In this document: piece by piece, positions 47,553 through 58,624 of the stretch
Layout of the letters: each line of letters opens with the position of its first letter
Position numbering within the stretch: position 1 is the first letter of the stretch
DNA from: Sinohyriopsis cumingii
Lineage: Eukaryota; Mollusca; Bivalvia; Unionida; Unionidae
DNA: 64,000 nt
Assembly (NCBI GenBank): GCA_028554795.2
Contig: CM068824.1
Span: 163,426,130 to 163,490,129 of the forward strand
Reading direction: 5' to 3'
Position numbers and translations under genes: made by a program
The notes under the pieces: model-generated
Told to the model about the DNA's origin: nothing
What the model saw: the letters and a program-made list of their open reading frames with translations, nothing else
The model's database searches: none

Positions 47553-48369
47553 CACTTGCTATGAAGTAAACTTCATAGGTCAGTGTGTAGTTTACACATT
47601 GTTTCTTTGTCAATCAATAGAGGTGTTGCCAGCTAAGCTTTTTTTGGTCATTATTCCAAATGTTTAACATTCAGTAGCACAAAGTACAAGACAAAAGAGG
47701 TGTTAAAGCTTATCTACTTGACTTATTAAAGATGCTACATGTATATAAATGAATGATTGCCCTAGGCTATAGAAATTACATCTGTCCCTCACACCTTGTT
47801 ATTTTACTAGAAGAATCTTTTACTCTTCTTACATGTATCTTGTGAACATCTTACTCCACATGTAAGAAAATAGTTTTGTTACCAAATTTTACATGCTTTA
47901 GTTTCTCACTAGTATCTGGGATAGTTTCATTGACAGCATTTGCAAAGAATAAAAGAACGGAAGAAATGGACATATTCTGGAATCCTTTTATGTCAGTAGA
48001 ACATCAGTCCTTTAAGGGACTTTGCAGTCTTTTTTACAACTTGTTTGATCATTTTTAATTTTTATCTCCTATAACAGGTTATAATATCAGAATAACTTGA
48101 AGGTATTGCTTTCACTATCACCTTTCTTATTACAGTAAATTGTGAAAATGTTAAGTGAAATCTGTTGAACGCCAAATTATAATTTTTTATAGACTTCATT
48201 TGTCAAATAAAACAGACACTGCTTTATTTTTCTTAATTGGAAAAGCCAGTAAGTATTCCTAATGATCTTGTAATTTATTAATTTTTTATACATTTTCTTA
48301 CTTACCCCAATACATTTAATTTTATCTTTCGAAAATTGAATAACATTGTTATGAAAAAGTAAATTTGGT

Positions 48370-48553
48370 TTGGTTTGATGTTTTGTGGCACATCAAAACA
48401 TGATGGCTATTTAGTGTGAAGGCAAGTGAAGGAAAGTGCCTTGCCCAGGGACACATCTTATTAGCTGCTCTGGTCTGATCCATTGATAGGATTTGAACCC
48501 GTATCCTTTTGGTCACAAGGCTACATGCTAACCACTGAGCCACAATGACTCCA
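48370..48553 (-). mobile_element. tRNA-headed SINE (minus strand)
   Basis: Read on the minus strand it starts GTCATTGTGGCTCAGTGGTT (A box TGGCTCAGTGG), has B box GGGTTCAAATC at 48500-48490 and then TGTGTCCCTGGGCAAGGCAC. The body phrase matches the plus-strand copy at 41430-41600. The end nearest 48370 is rich in TTTGGTTTGGTTTG. Confidence 0.8.
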
Positions 48554-49046
48554 TGAAAAAGTGAAATATCAGAATAAAATGTTTCCTATTTTGATTATCA
48601 TAACTACCTTGATTGTTTTCATTTGAATTTTTTTATATTGTCTTTTATTTTCAAGCAAAACCTGTTTTAATATTCTGATTGGAAGACAGTTTAACAAAGA
48701 ATGACTTTTTATTTGTGATAATTTATTTTAAGTGTAAAATCAGCTTAATTTTTTTGGTGCAGCTTTCAATTATGACATTACACAGGCAACTAGGAATATG
48801 AAAAATTGTTTGAATCATAATCTCTTCCATTATTTCAACAGATTTCATTCTTGTTGACAAATACATATATCGCTTTAAACCTTTCTGCCAGTACCTATTT
48901 GTAATATTTTAATTGGATGTTATACCATGGTTTGTAATGATTAGTGTGAGGTTTTACCTTGCATGAAGGTGATATGTATCTCATCAGCCACCCTTCTGTT
49001 GTCCACATGCCTAATTGTTGTTATTAGCTGCCTAGCAAGTTTATTT

Positions 49047-49168
49047 AAGCAATAATTACTTATAAAGAGGGCAGTAATATTGAACATGGATTCCCCTTGG
49101 GACAGTGCCTGGTCCCAGGGCAGTCCATTCCCAATCATAATCACCCTCTTTATAAGTTACTATTGCTT
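49047..49168. repeat. Inverted repeat with 25-bp arms
   Basis: AAGCAATAATTACTTATAAA plus GAGGG (49047-49071) pairs with 49144-49168 at 23 of 25 positions. The loop includes CCCCTTGGGACAGTGCCTGG and TCCCAGGG, itself able to pair. Possible foldback MITE. Confidence 0.75.
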
Positions 49169-49808
49169 GTATTGCACTGGTCCATATTTGGTATGGACTG
49201 TTCACAATATTTCTTCATTCATTCATATGTCCTGTAAAGCAGTGTGCATGTCATGATGTTATCTATTGATACTGACTGGTCTGTATTAAATATGGACCAG
49301 TCACTGTTATAGAATTAGGCAATAGAATATGTACCATTGACTGGTTCACCTTTCAAAACAAAAGGGCAAAGTTTTACATTTGTAATTTGCATTATTTACT
49401 GTTTATTTGCACAGCTTCTCTTCTGTTATTCAAGTCACTCTGCTAAAGTTATTATTTGCCAGAGGAAATTCTTTTATGAGCATTGTTATTCTATAAATTT
49501 CCACAAATTTTTAGTGAAAATGGAGATTTTTTTCTCCTATTAATAATAATTTAGACTATTTTTAACCTACCTGAACTGTAAATTACCTCTAATTCACTTA
49601 TTCTATTTAGAAACTGAAATTGGTGGTTCAAATGTTTGAATCAAAACAAATAGTGAAAAATGGCACCTAGTACCAATGCTTGCATAAAATCTTTACTACA
49701 GTATCAGAAATGATTAAATTTTAAATAATTATTACCTCAGGTAAAGAGTAAAATAAATGAAACATTTGAGCAAATTCAGGGCAATAATTTCTGAGTTATT
49801 TAACCACA

Positions 49809-49809
<1 letters not shown>

Positions 49810-49886
<77 letters not shown>
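49810..49886. repeat. (AT)n microsatellite, about 38 repeats
   Basis: Pure alternating AT. Confidence 0.97.
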
Positions 49887-49888
<2 letters not shown>

Positions 49889-50109
49889 TTCTGCAGTCTC
49901 ATTCCCATGGTGTTAAAGTATGTAACTATTCACAGCAGACTTTAGTTTATATTCCTTATGTTGACGTTAGGTGAAGAGAGTAGTTCATACTAAACAATGT
50001 TGGTTATATATTTAAAAGGTCTACTACTATGTTTTGCTGAAGTTTTAATCTGAATGAGAATAAAATCCTTTATTTTCAACAGAGTTCAACTACAAAGGAC
50101 AGTTTTTAT

Positions 50110-50350
50110 TTTACAAGCAAACACACTTTGGAGTCAATTAACACTATGTACTTAACAAGTAAACCCACTTTGGAGTCAGTTAACATTATGTACTTAACAA
50201 ACAAGTAAACACACTTTGAAGTCAATTAACACTATGTACTTAACAAGTAAACCCACATTGGAGTCATTTAATAGTGTGTACTTTACAAGCAACCCCAGGT
50301 TAGAGTCAGTTAACATTATGTAGTGTTACCTGCAAGTCCACATTAGTGTA
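50110..50350. repeat. Approximately 43-bp tandem repeat, 5-6 copies
   Basis: Units contain ACAAGTAAACCCACTTTGGA, GTCAGTTAACATTATGTACT. Early units are alike and the last two are strongly diverged. Confidence 0.9.
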
Positions 50351-51806
50351 AGTTAAGTTAGTATGTGTTTCTACCAGGACATGGCAGTATTTAATTCTTA
50401 TCATTTTACATATATTTACAGCCAAAGACTATGATTGGTGAGACTAAGTGTCCACTGACAAAATAAAATGTGTACAGCTATTGACATTATGGTCTTTGTA
50501 ATAACATTTGTTTGTATTTATGTCCAGACAAAGGAAATTTGTGTTATTGAGTAGTTGATCTAACTTTTTGGCATGTTCGTCTTGATTACTCTTGTTTGGT
50601 TTTTTTGATACAGTGAAACTTCTCTTAACTGGATACTATTCTGATCAAAACTATAACAGCCATATTTCAGAACATGACATAATACATACCATGGTTTATA
50701 TACAACAATTATATTCGGGATCAACAATTTATTGCTTTGGGGCAGGGACCAGACACTTTTTAAAAAAAAATGAGGTCAGTGGAATTATGTCAATAGCTGA
50801 TATGTAGCAAAATTTGACACCATATTGTATCCATTATATTATTTGAAAGAAAAAAATTGTCTTAATTTAAAAGACAATAAAGTATCTCAACTCAAAAGAA
50901 AATCACAGCAACTCACCCCTCCTGAAAATGAAATGGTACATACCTTATAGTAAGTAAATTTGTTACGTGCATGTTAATTGTTGTGTAAGTTGTAATCTAA
51001 AAATTGTAACTAAAATGAGATGGTTAAATGTAAACAATAGCTGACATTAAAGAGCTGATTGATTAAAATATAAAGTGTTGATTCTGAAGCCTGCAATTTA
51101 CTAGCTATGCTATTGCTATAATGTGCAGGGAAACATCGAGTAGGATGCCACCAACATGGTCAAGATATTTGTCTGATGGGGTCAGTAAATATGAAACACA
51201 CTTGGTCAGCAAACAGGAAAATATTAAATGGACATCAGAACAATGTAAAATTAAAACAAAAACAACTACTCTCCTGAAAATCATAGGATGATTTGCAGTC
51301 TTACAAAGCAATACATTTACTTAACACATTAACTTATGCTACTAAATAACTAAAAAATGAAATTTATTTTAATGTAAAATGTTTTCAAAATTTGGATTTG
51401 GCCCAAATATTTTTCACTACATCCCATTTTGGCCACCAATTTCAGACATGACATGTGTCAAACATGTCATTAAAGGACCATGAATATAATTATTTGTAAC
51501 AGTTGAAATTAGTTTGTGAATAATACTACTGTTTTGTCACAGAAAAAATTATTTTGAATTATTTTGCCATAAAACATGAAAACATGCTGTTAAATATCTT
51601 TAAATTTATAATAAGATTACTCAGTAATTTCCATACATTCCTCCCTGACAGAAGTGCCGAAAAGTAGCAGTACAGTGAAAAAGTACTATGTTACGTACCA
51701 ACAGAAAAATACAGTGGTAAAACAATATATCTGTAATGACATGCACCCTTAGTAGGTGGCATATGGTGATTAGATTAATATTCAAATGGTCCTATTTAGA
51801 CCAAAG

Positions 51807-52024
51807 TACCATATATAATCACTTTTAAGTTGAGCCCAACTGCAAAATGCACAAGAACACATTTACCACAACATAATGCACTAGCAAATCTTGGGCTATG
51901 CAGATTGTTAATAGTAATCAGTAGAACAAACAACACAGATTCTGATCTGCCAGCACAGTATGCAACAGCAGATCAGTGTCTATGTTGTTTGCAGTTGGAT
52001 ACAACTACAAGCTAGTATATGGTA
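51807..52024. repeat. Double-hairpin repeat family, full-length copy with clear termini
   Basis: Begins TACCATATATAATCACTTTT and AAGTTGAGCCCAACTGCAAA; ends TTGTTTGCAGTTGGATACAA, CTACAAGCTAGTATATGGTA. Terminal TACCATATA pairs with TATATGGTA, which fits a TA target duplication. Length 218 bp. The centre carries AGTAATCAGTAGAACAAACA between the two hairpins. Confidence 0.85.
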
Positions 52025-52840
52025 CTTAATCAGTTTGGAGAAGAGGCTGGGTTTAGGGAAGTCTCACTGTATGCATTTAACTTCATCCATCCAGTGTATT
52101 CTTAGCATCCCAGTATTGGTGGTTGGGTTAGGTATTTTATGTTGATGATAGCAGTATGTGACCTATTTCACCTTTTGTTGGAGTCAAGAAATTACTCTTA
52201 AGGATATCTCTGATCAAATATCTTTTATAACAAGGTTAACTTTTTTTTCAAGCTACATAATCATATAATGATAAGTAACCTTGACCTTTGCCACTAGTAC
52301 CCCAGTTCATGACCTTTTAGCTGGGCCAACAGGTTAAAAATACAGGTTACTGTTTCCTGTTAGTCTCATGCTCATTTAACATCCTTTTTGTAGAATGTTA
52401 ACATCCAACATCGCTTTTGTACATTTTTATCTAAATAGCAGTATGTGTACTAATTATAAATTGTCTGCCAGGGAAAGGTAAATAAAATGTTTTATCCACT
52501 AAATAACATTCCTAAAATGGTGACATAGCTGCATAATTATGTCTTTTAAAAAGAAGTTAATAAAGGACCATTTGAAAAGAAGACTACAAGATTTTTTTAG
52601 TCATGACATGAAGACACAATTTCGATGTGTTATGTTCGACTTTTTCTTTTCTTCCTCTGAAAAATCAGAAATGATAAATTTTCAAAGACTTTTTTTAAAT
52701 GATGCATTTTAGTTGACAATATCAGTACAAATTGTACTAATTAATAATAGCTGAATATGATGTAAATGTTATGGTAATATAGTAAATAATAATGACATAT
52801 TAACCCATATTAATGTTTAATTCCAAAATTGAGCTTCGAA

Positions 52841-52842
<2 letters not shown>

Positions 52843-52905
<63 letters not shown>
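52843..52905. repeat. (AT)n microsatellite, about 31 repeats
   Basis: Pure alternating AT. Confidence 0.97.
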
Positions 52906-52910
<5 letters not shown>

Positions 52911-53541
52911 GATACAATGCTGATTTATATAAGAGTACAGAATCTAACTGTAACATGTTTTGAAAATGGCTATTTTATAATACGGCAAGTTGGTGGCTTC
53001 TTCTCTTGTTCATAAGAATTCTATCATTTTTTTCTAATGAATTTTAATCAGAATTAAAATTTGTTTTAAAAAGATGTAAAAATTGCTTAAATAATTCAAG
53101 AAAAGATTTTTTTTTTTTCATTTTTCAAGGAATTTTATATGCCACCATAATGTGGAGTGTACTATTCTGTCCATATTTCTGTCTGTCTATTTGATAACTT
53201 TGCTTCTTTATCACATACATTGACTATACTTTGTAGCTGGATTTCACTTAGGCTATGGAAGAAATATGTTCATTTCTTTAGATTATAATGTCATTGGTCA
53301 AGGTTGCCATAACACAAAGAGGGCAGTAGAGTTGGGAAAATAACATGATTGCAAATCAATAAATATACACCAAACTTTGTAAACGGCTTACTATAGTTGA
53401 AAGGAAGTAAAATGCACTTGTAGTCAACAGCTCAAAGATGAATGTCACTATGGCCCAAAGAAAGAATATTTATTTCTATGAAATAGCTTGTGTTTACTGT
53501 TAACAAACTTCATGAATTTTTTATGTGAAAAGGTCAGGGTC

Positions 53542-53728
53542 AAGGACAGGGTCTCTATGACTCATCAGTAAAAATTGTGACCAGAGTCAGACATACCTTT
53601 CTATTGCCAACACAGAGAACTATGAAACAAGGACAGGGTCTCTATGACTCGTCAGTAAAAATTGTGACCAGAGTCAGACATTCCTTTCAATTGCCAACAC
53701 AGAGTACTATGAAACAAGGACAGGCAGC
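53542..53728. repeat. 87-bp direct repeat, 2 copies plus a fragment
   Basis: AAGGACAGGGTCTCTATGAC starts at 53542 and 53629, and AAGGACAGG recurs near 53716. Units include AAAATTGTGACCAGAGTCAG and ATTGCCAACACAGAG. The array abuts the Penelope-like fragment. Confidence 0.93.
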
Positions 53729-53729
53729 T

Positions 53730-54640
53730 ATTTTACATTTTTACAACACTCCAGTTATATGTTTATATACCAACATCCCACACAAGAAGGAAATCACAGC
53801 CTGCAAAAAAGCATGAGACTGTCAACCTGATCCTTCCTTGCCTACATACTATCTGGTCACTTTGAACACATTTTCAACAATTTAGCATTCAACAATCAAC
53901 ACTTCATACAAATTAATGGAACTGCATTTGGCACTGAAATAGCACATTTGTACACCAATATTTTCATGGGATGACAAGGACTCAAAATGGATCAAAATGG
54001 GAGACAGCTTCAGAATATTTCTTGAGTTTGCCAGTAACTTCATCTTACAATTAAATTTTAATTGGAGTCATCAAACCAGTCAAACACCTTTTTGGATACT
54101 CTGTTTACCCTCTTGGAGGGGAACATAGCATCTGGCCTGTATTCTACACCAACTGACTGTCACCAGTATCTTACTCCCAACCAGCTGCCACCCAATCCCA
54201 GCCCCACATAATTAAAAATTTTCCTTACATCATGTGCATTTGGGTTAAATACATATGCTCTAATCTGGCCAAAGGAGACTCAGCCTGCTAAAGGGTAAGA
54301 GGAGATACAGATATAGCTACTCAATAGAGGATCCCTCCTGTAAAGCCAAGAAAACCAACAAACATGTCTGTTCATGCTTACTTTCCACCATGATGCCCCA
54401 AACTTACAACAGATTATTGAGAAGCGTTGGCACCAGATTGAATCCTCAGACGATATTTCAAGTAGTTTCTATGGTTGCATACCATATACATAAAGTTCTG
54501 AAGGACCATCTGGCATATGGCATGTTCACATAAAACAAGACCATATTCAGGCACATTACTGTGAAGGCAGGCATTGCCTGCTTTGCAAACACTTGCCAAA
54601 AACCAAATCATTTAGAAGCTTGATGACAGGATTTAACTTC
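53730..54640 (+). pseudogene. Penelope-like element, decayed reverse transcriptase
   Basis: Translated fragments appear in the order expected for Penelope-like RTs: LYTNIPHKKEITACKKA (53763 on), [12 protein letters not shown] with YTNIFMG (53903-53971), LYSTPTDCHQYL near 54140, SCHP, then HDAPNLQQIIEKRWHQIESS around 54390-54450 and GRHCLLCKHLP near 54570. These correspond to family motifs such as LYTNIPH, GTAMGT..APxYANLFMG and KPTDxHQYL..SSCHP (family knowledge). Stops and frameshifts separate the pieces, and the catalytic YxDD that should follow LFMG is missing, apparently deleted. No GIY-YIG endonuclease could be recognised downstream. It is an inactive relic within the last intron, in the same orientation as the gene. 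Confidence 0.85.
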
Positions 54641-55553
54641 ACTATCAATCAGAATTTAGGATGTTGAACCAAATATATATTCCATCTTCTTTCAACAACA
54701 TATTCCCTCTCAACATGGTGGTGAAACCATTGATTTCAGAAAGCCACCAGAGCCACATTTGCAGCAAAATCAACACCAGACTTACCAATCACTAAAACTC
54801 TACTGTACATTCAGTTGAGTACCACAAGATGCTACTGATTCAATCTAACCAGGGGTGAACTGGTATAAAATGCACACAGAGGGCATGATAGTGGATGATC
54901 CAATTAAAAATTCATGGTTAGTTCGACCTAAATGAGAAAATCTAATCTTCCTAATCCAGTCTTATTAAAACTGTAGCCAAGCATGACAGTTTACCTAACA
55001 TACACAATTTTTGTGATAATATTTACCCAAGTAAATATTCCATAACTCTTTATTGTTATTATTATTATTGTTATTATTTTAACCTGCTACACAATACTCT
55101 CAATGTATTTCCTTGGTACCTTCATGCATAATTTTACCAGGATGTAATTTCTGTTGTACATTTTGCAGATGACATTGATTTTTCGCCACTCATATTGTCT
55201 GTCATTTGTTTCCAGCCTGGAATTAGGTCAAAACATATTGTTTCTCTGCATGATAGGCACAATAATCCCTGCTTTGAATTTTGTTATACAACTTTGTTGG
55301 ACTGATGACAGCATAATTTAGAGACATAGTTTACCCATTTTAAAACTATTTATCAATTTTGTCTTATTTCTTTCTTCTATTTCTTATTATCCTTTCTTTA
55401 TGTTTACCCATCAATTCAAACATGTAAGAGTTGAGAATATCTTTAGGGTTTTGTGTTTCATGTTTGTTTTGTGTAAGTTGTTTTTACCTCATTGAATAAG
55501 TTTGAAGAAAGCATTGTTCATTTTAATAACATGACCTGTATCCTTTTTAACAG

Positions 55554-55583
55554 GTTGGTGAGCCAAAGCCAGAGAAGACATGA
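55554..55583 (+). CDS. TTLL5: TTLL5-like terminal coding exon (candidate)
   Basis: A CTTTTTAACAG acceptor is followed by a short open stretch in each frame. Entered in phase 0 (after the 17-nt micro-exon) it reads VGEPKPEKT and TGA at 55581-55583. Entered in phase 1 (directly from exon H or the 12-nt micro-exon) it reads GW and TGA at 55558. The acceptor is convincing and nothing further downstream is coding, so this is probably the last exon. Which stop is used depends on micro-exon choice. Confidence 0.5.
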   Translation, partial: VGEPKPEKT

Positions 55584-56170
55584 CACAAATATTTGACTGC
55601 AGTCAACTGTGATAAAGAATGTACCATAATAACAAACCCACTCAGCATCCACTACTCACCTGCAGGGACTGAACAGACATTTGATTACAGTAGTTTAAAC
55701 TTTTCTAGTAAAGTTTACCAAAAGATGTGAACCAGCATTGAACAGAACTGTGTTGACTCTACAAAGGGCAGGGTTGACTGGGAGTAAATCCTAATCTCAC
55801 ACATGCAACCAACTCTAGGAGAGGATAAAATGGTTGCAGTTTAGTACAAAAATTAATTTACACTGTATGCCTGACTACTAAAAACAGCCACTTTATGGTG
55901 GTGGTAGCAGGCAGATATCTTTACCCTCAGTCCAAAAAGCTTGATCTTGCATCAGACCAAAACATACTCCAATAATTTTACTGCTTTCCTGAAGAAAAAT
56001 GACTGTTCACTGATTTACTGGTTCAGCATGTGTATTCTTATAAGGGTCTCAACATTTGCAAATGGTGTCCAGATTTTATAATTAAGTATCTATATTGGAA
56101 GGAAAGACTGTGATAACTGTGATATTTTGAAACAATTTGCAAATTAAAAGTAAGCCTTATTTTATGTTAC
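55584..56170 (+). other. Probable 3' UTR
   Basis: Sequence after the stop has stops in all frames and no repeat ends. A TGTGATAACTGTGATATTTT stretch precedes ATTAAA at 56143-56148, followed by T-rich sequence (TTTATGTTACATTTTCTTTG). The transposon at 56282 begins soon after, so the transcript probably ends before it. The UTR could be longer. Confidence 0.45.
56143..56148 (+). terminator. Candidate poly(A) signal (ATTAAA)
   Basis: ATTAAA in TTTGCAAATTAAAAGTAAGC with a U-rich stretch 20-40 bp downstream. It is the best hexamer between the stop codon and the 2.3-kb transposon. Confidence 0.4.
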
Positions 56171-56281
56171 ATTTTCTTTGTGTCACAATATTACATTTTT
56201 CATTATAAATTAGGAATGTATTAACATTGAACTTGACATTGATCATCTTTTAAATGTGAATGGGAACATTTTTAATTGGAG

Positions 56282-58624
56282 TACCGTATATACTCGTATA
56301 TAAGCCAAATAATTCAGGAAAAAATAAAGGCCTGGAAGAAGGGGTGGGTGGGTCAGCTTATCCACAGGCCAATGTGTAAACTTGACAGTTTTTATGTCTT
56401 TTTGTTGGCTACAGTAACGGCTGTAAATCTTGGGACATGAAACAATAATTTTTTCCATGTCCTAAGACATAGGCATGTAAAAAAAAAAGTAACTTTCGGT
56501 GACCCGACATTTACTAAACTGTTATAAAGTACTATGATTGATTTTGTTATTATTTTGCATGTGTATATTTTCTGATTTCACCAACATGAAGTTAAATAAA
56601 GGTAAATACAGACTTCATAATTTGCAGGCTGATTGAGTTTACCAGGGAGACCATGCTGAACTATAATGTACAGTACTTACACAGTGCAAAGCGTGCATAG
56701 TGTCACTTATATCCTTACTTATTCCCAAACATAGATGCAGATTTTGCTTTATTCATTGTTTCAACCAAACTGTATTCTTCCAGATAACATTTCAGCTGTT
56801 CCATAATAGCTGTTTCATTTACGTTGAATCAAGTGTTCACAGGTTACTTATTTTCAATTATATAAGCCAGTGCTGTCCAACCCGCGGCCCGTGGGCTGAT
56901 TTTAAATGGCACGCCAGGGCTCAAGCAGCTATATAGTCGTTGCTTTTCAGTTTTCTGCTGCGGCCCTCGGCTTCAAGAAAAACATTTTTCAGTGATCCAT
57001 GGTGTCAAAAACAACGGACAGCACTGATATAAGCGATCCTACAAATTGAGGTAAAATTTTAAAAAGGTGCACATGTTTATTTGTACAAGGCACATAACCA
57101 TCATAATTTACATGTTCACGAAGAGTGGTAATAATAAAGGCTAAAGTCCTCATATAGATCAACTAAGATCAACATGAATCAATTTTAGTTTTGTGTTTCA
57201 GCTGAACAAACAGCTTTCTACACAATAGAAAGCTTGATGTTTCGGCGTTTCCTATGTTGATAGTTGGTGAATTTGTCTTTTGTTTTGCAACAGCAGTACA
57301 GGCCAGTTAATCATTCAAACCCTGAAACTGGCTTGTGATAATAATCAATTTTGACCGGTAACTATACCAGTTTAACATTGGTATATACAGTACAAAAATG
57401 CCAGGTGTTCACTTGTGTAAGTTTCTTTAGTGGGAATGGAGCTATGTGGAGTTAAAGCATTCGTAGGGATCATTCTTGGGATTGAAATTAATTGTGGACA
57501 ATTTTATTGTTGTGGTTTATTTTTTAGTTCTGGTTTATTTTTTTTATTTTTTTATTATTGTAGAGGTCAATAAAAGCATTAATTTACATGAATAATGTTT
57601 AAACGTAACATTCTATTTAGCTAAGAAGCGAATGTTTTATACTAAAATAATTATTTTGTCACAACAATAATTTACAGGTGATACAACAGAACATGTAGGA
57701 CTTTCTTGTTTAGAAGAAATGAAAATTAAAGACCTAATGTAATAAGCAGGAGTTTTGTGCACAAATCGGAAGATATTATGAAATCGGAAAGGTAGGAGTG
57801 GAGAGATCCAAAAAATCAGGAATTTATTTTCCTTCCTGGCATGAAAGTTGACAGGTATGGTGAGAGGTCGCTTACATCAAAGCAAACAACAACTCTGCTT
57901 TTGCAATATTAGCACAATTTTCGAAGCATTATTTCCAAAACTTTATTATTGTATTTTGGAGATATCATAAAAGTTGAGCGCAATGGTGCCCATGATTCGA
58001 CTCCAAAGGATGTACTTAATTCATCACGTAATCAAACCTACAATGTACATGCGGCGGACCCATTATGTAAATATGTTAGGTAGCCTAACTGGGAGTGTTG
58101 AATCGAACCATATTGTTTGTTCGTTGTGTTGCCATACTGGGATTACATTTTAATGAGTTTAGGTATTTACAATTTCAAATCAAAATAAAAACATAATTAC
58201 CAGTGCACTGATATAAAGTGTTCAGTGCAATAAGGCATAAACAAACAATAATCGAGTCAAAAAGGAGAGGTAGTGTTACAGGAACTCACAATTGCTAAAT
58301 TCTTGTCATCGTTCAATCCAGTTATACACAAATCTAAATTAGGCAGAAACAATAAGAAAACAGAAAATTAAATTACTTTTCAAACAAGTTTATACCATTT
58401 CTTTTTAAAAATCCTGCATGCCAAGCTCAAGATAAGTATACATTTAATATTTTTAAGTACAAGTTTGCCTAAATAAATGCATTTAGAACTTACCTCGTGC
58501 ATCTTGAGATGCCTCAGAGTTGTAAGTTGGCTTATGCGTGGGTCATGCACTTTTTAATGTTTATAGCTGTTCAGTTTGGGGGTCGGCTTATATGCAACTG
58601 GGCTTATAGGTGAGTATATACGGT
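56282..58624. mobile_element. 2.3-kb terminal-inverted-repeat element, non-autonomous
   Basis: The left end TACCGTATATACTCGTATAT followed by AAGCC matches, inverted, the right end GGGCTTATAGGTGAGTATAT followed by ACGGTA. Subterminal GGGTCAGCTTAT and GGGGTCGGCTTAT also correspond. If the outer TA is the target duplication, it fits a TA-inserting DNA transposon. No ORF longer than about 80 codons is present, so no transposase. CpG content is higher than in the introns. A hAT MITE is nested inside. Similar TACCGTATATACTCG termini occur in many animal genomes, but I cannot assign the superfamily. Confidence 0.7.
56868..57026. mobile_element. hAT-type MITE with 8-bp target duplication
   Basis: The element starts CAGTGCTGTCCAACCCGCGG and ends ACAACGGACAGCACTG, giving 11-bp perfect terminal inverted repeats. 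It is flanked on both sides by ATATAAGC (56860-56867 and 57027-57034). An 8-bp duplication and CAGTG...CAACCCGCGGCCCG termini are typical of hAT elements (family knowledge). Length 159 bp, no ORF. It sits inside the 2.3-kb element and is therefore younger than it. Confidence 0.93.

Larger units (their letters stand above)
45258..55553 (+). other. Last intron (10.3 kb)
   Basis: The intron contains a 38-bp perfect duplication (47477-47552), a minus-strand SINE (48370-48553), an inverted repeat (49047-49168), an (AT)n tract (49810-49886), a 43-bp tandem repeat (50110-50350), a double-hairpin copy (51807-52024), another (AT)n tract (52843-52905), an 87-bp duplication and a Penelope-like RT relic (53542-54640). 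It ends ATCCTTTTTAACAG. 45260-47470 shows nothing recognisable except a TTTGGTACA repeat fragment near 46960. Confidence 0.7.
4414..56170 (+). other. TTLL5: TTLL5-like tubulin polyglutamylase gene, 3' part (exons and introns)
   Basis: This is the gene span inferred by joining exons with matching phases. The model uses 4414-4528, 5236-5382, 15588-15685, 17731-18101, 20893-21108, 35555-35647, 39315-40149 and 42964-43058, then the candidate micro-exons 43504-43515 and 45241-45257, then 55554-55583. The joined frame stays open for 675 residues and closes at a TGA. TTLL5 adds glutamate side chains to tubulin, mainly alpha-tubulin, in cilia and flagella; vertebrate TTLL5 also modifies RPGR and was described as the nuclear-receptor coregulator STAMP (family knowledge). 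Only the tail after the catalytic domain is present. Conserved blocks in the same order as human TTLL5, recalled rather than aligned, support the call. No exon for the acidic segment that precedes SKxQAR in vertebrates was seen upstream, so the gene continues left of the window. Confidence 0.9.

Noticed and set aside
48349-48543. Minus-strand ORF starting MAQWLACSLVTKRIRVQI
   Set aside because: This is the usual spurious translation of a tRNA-derived SINE head.
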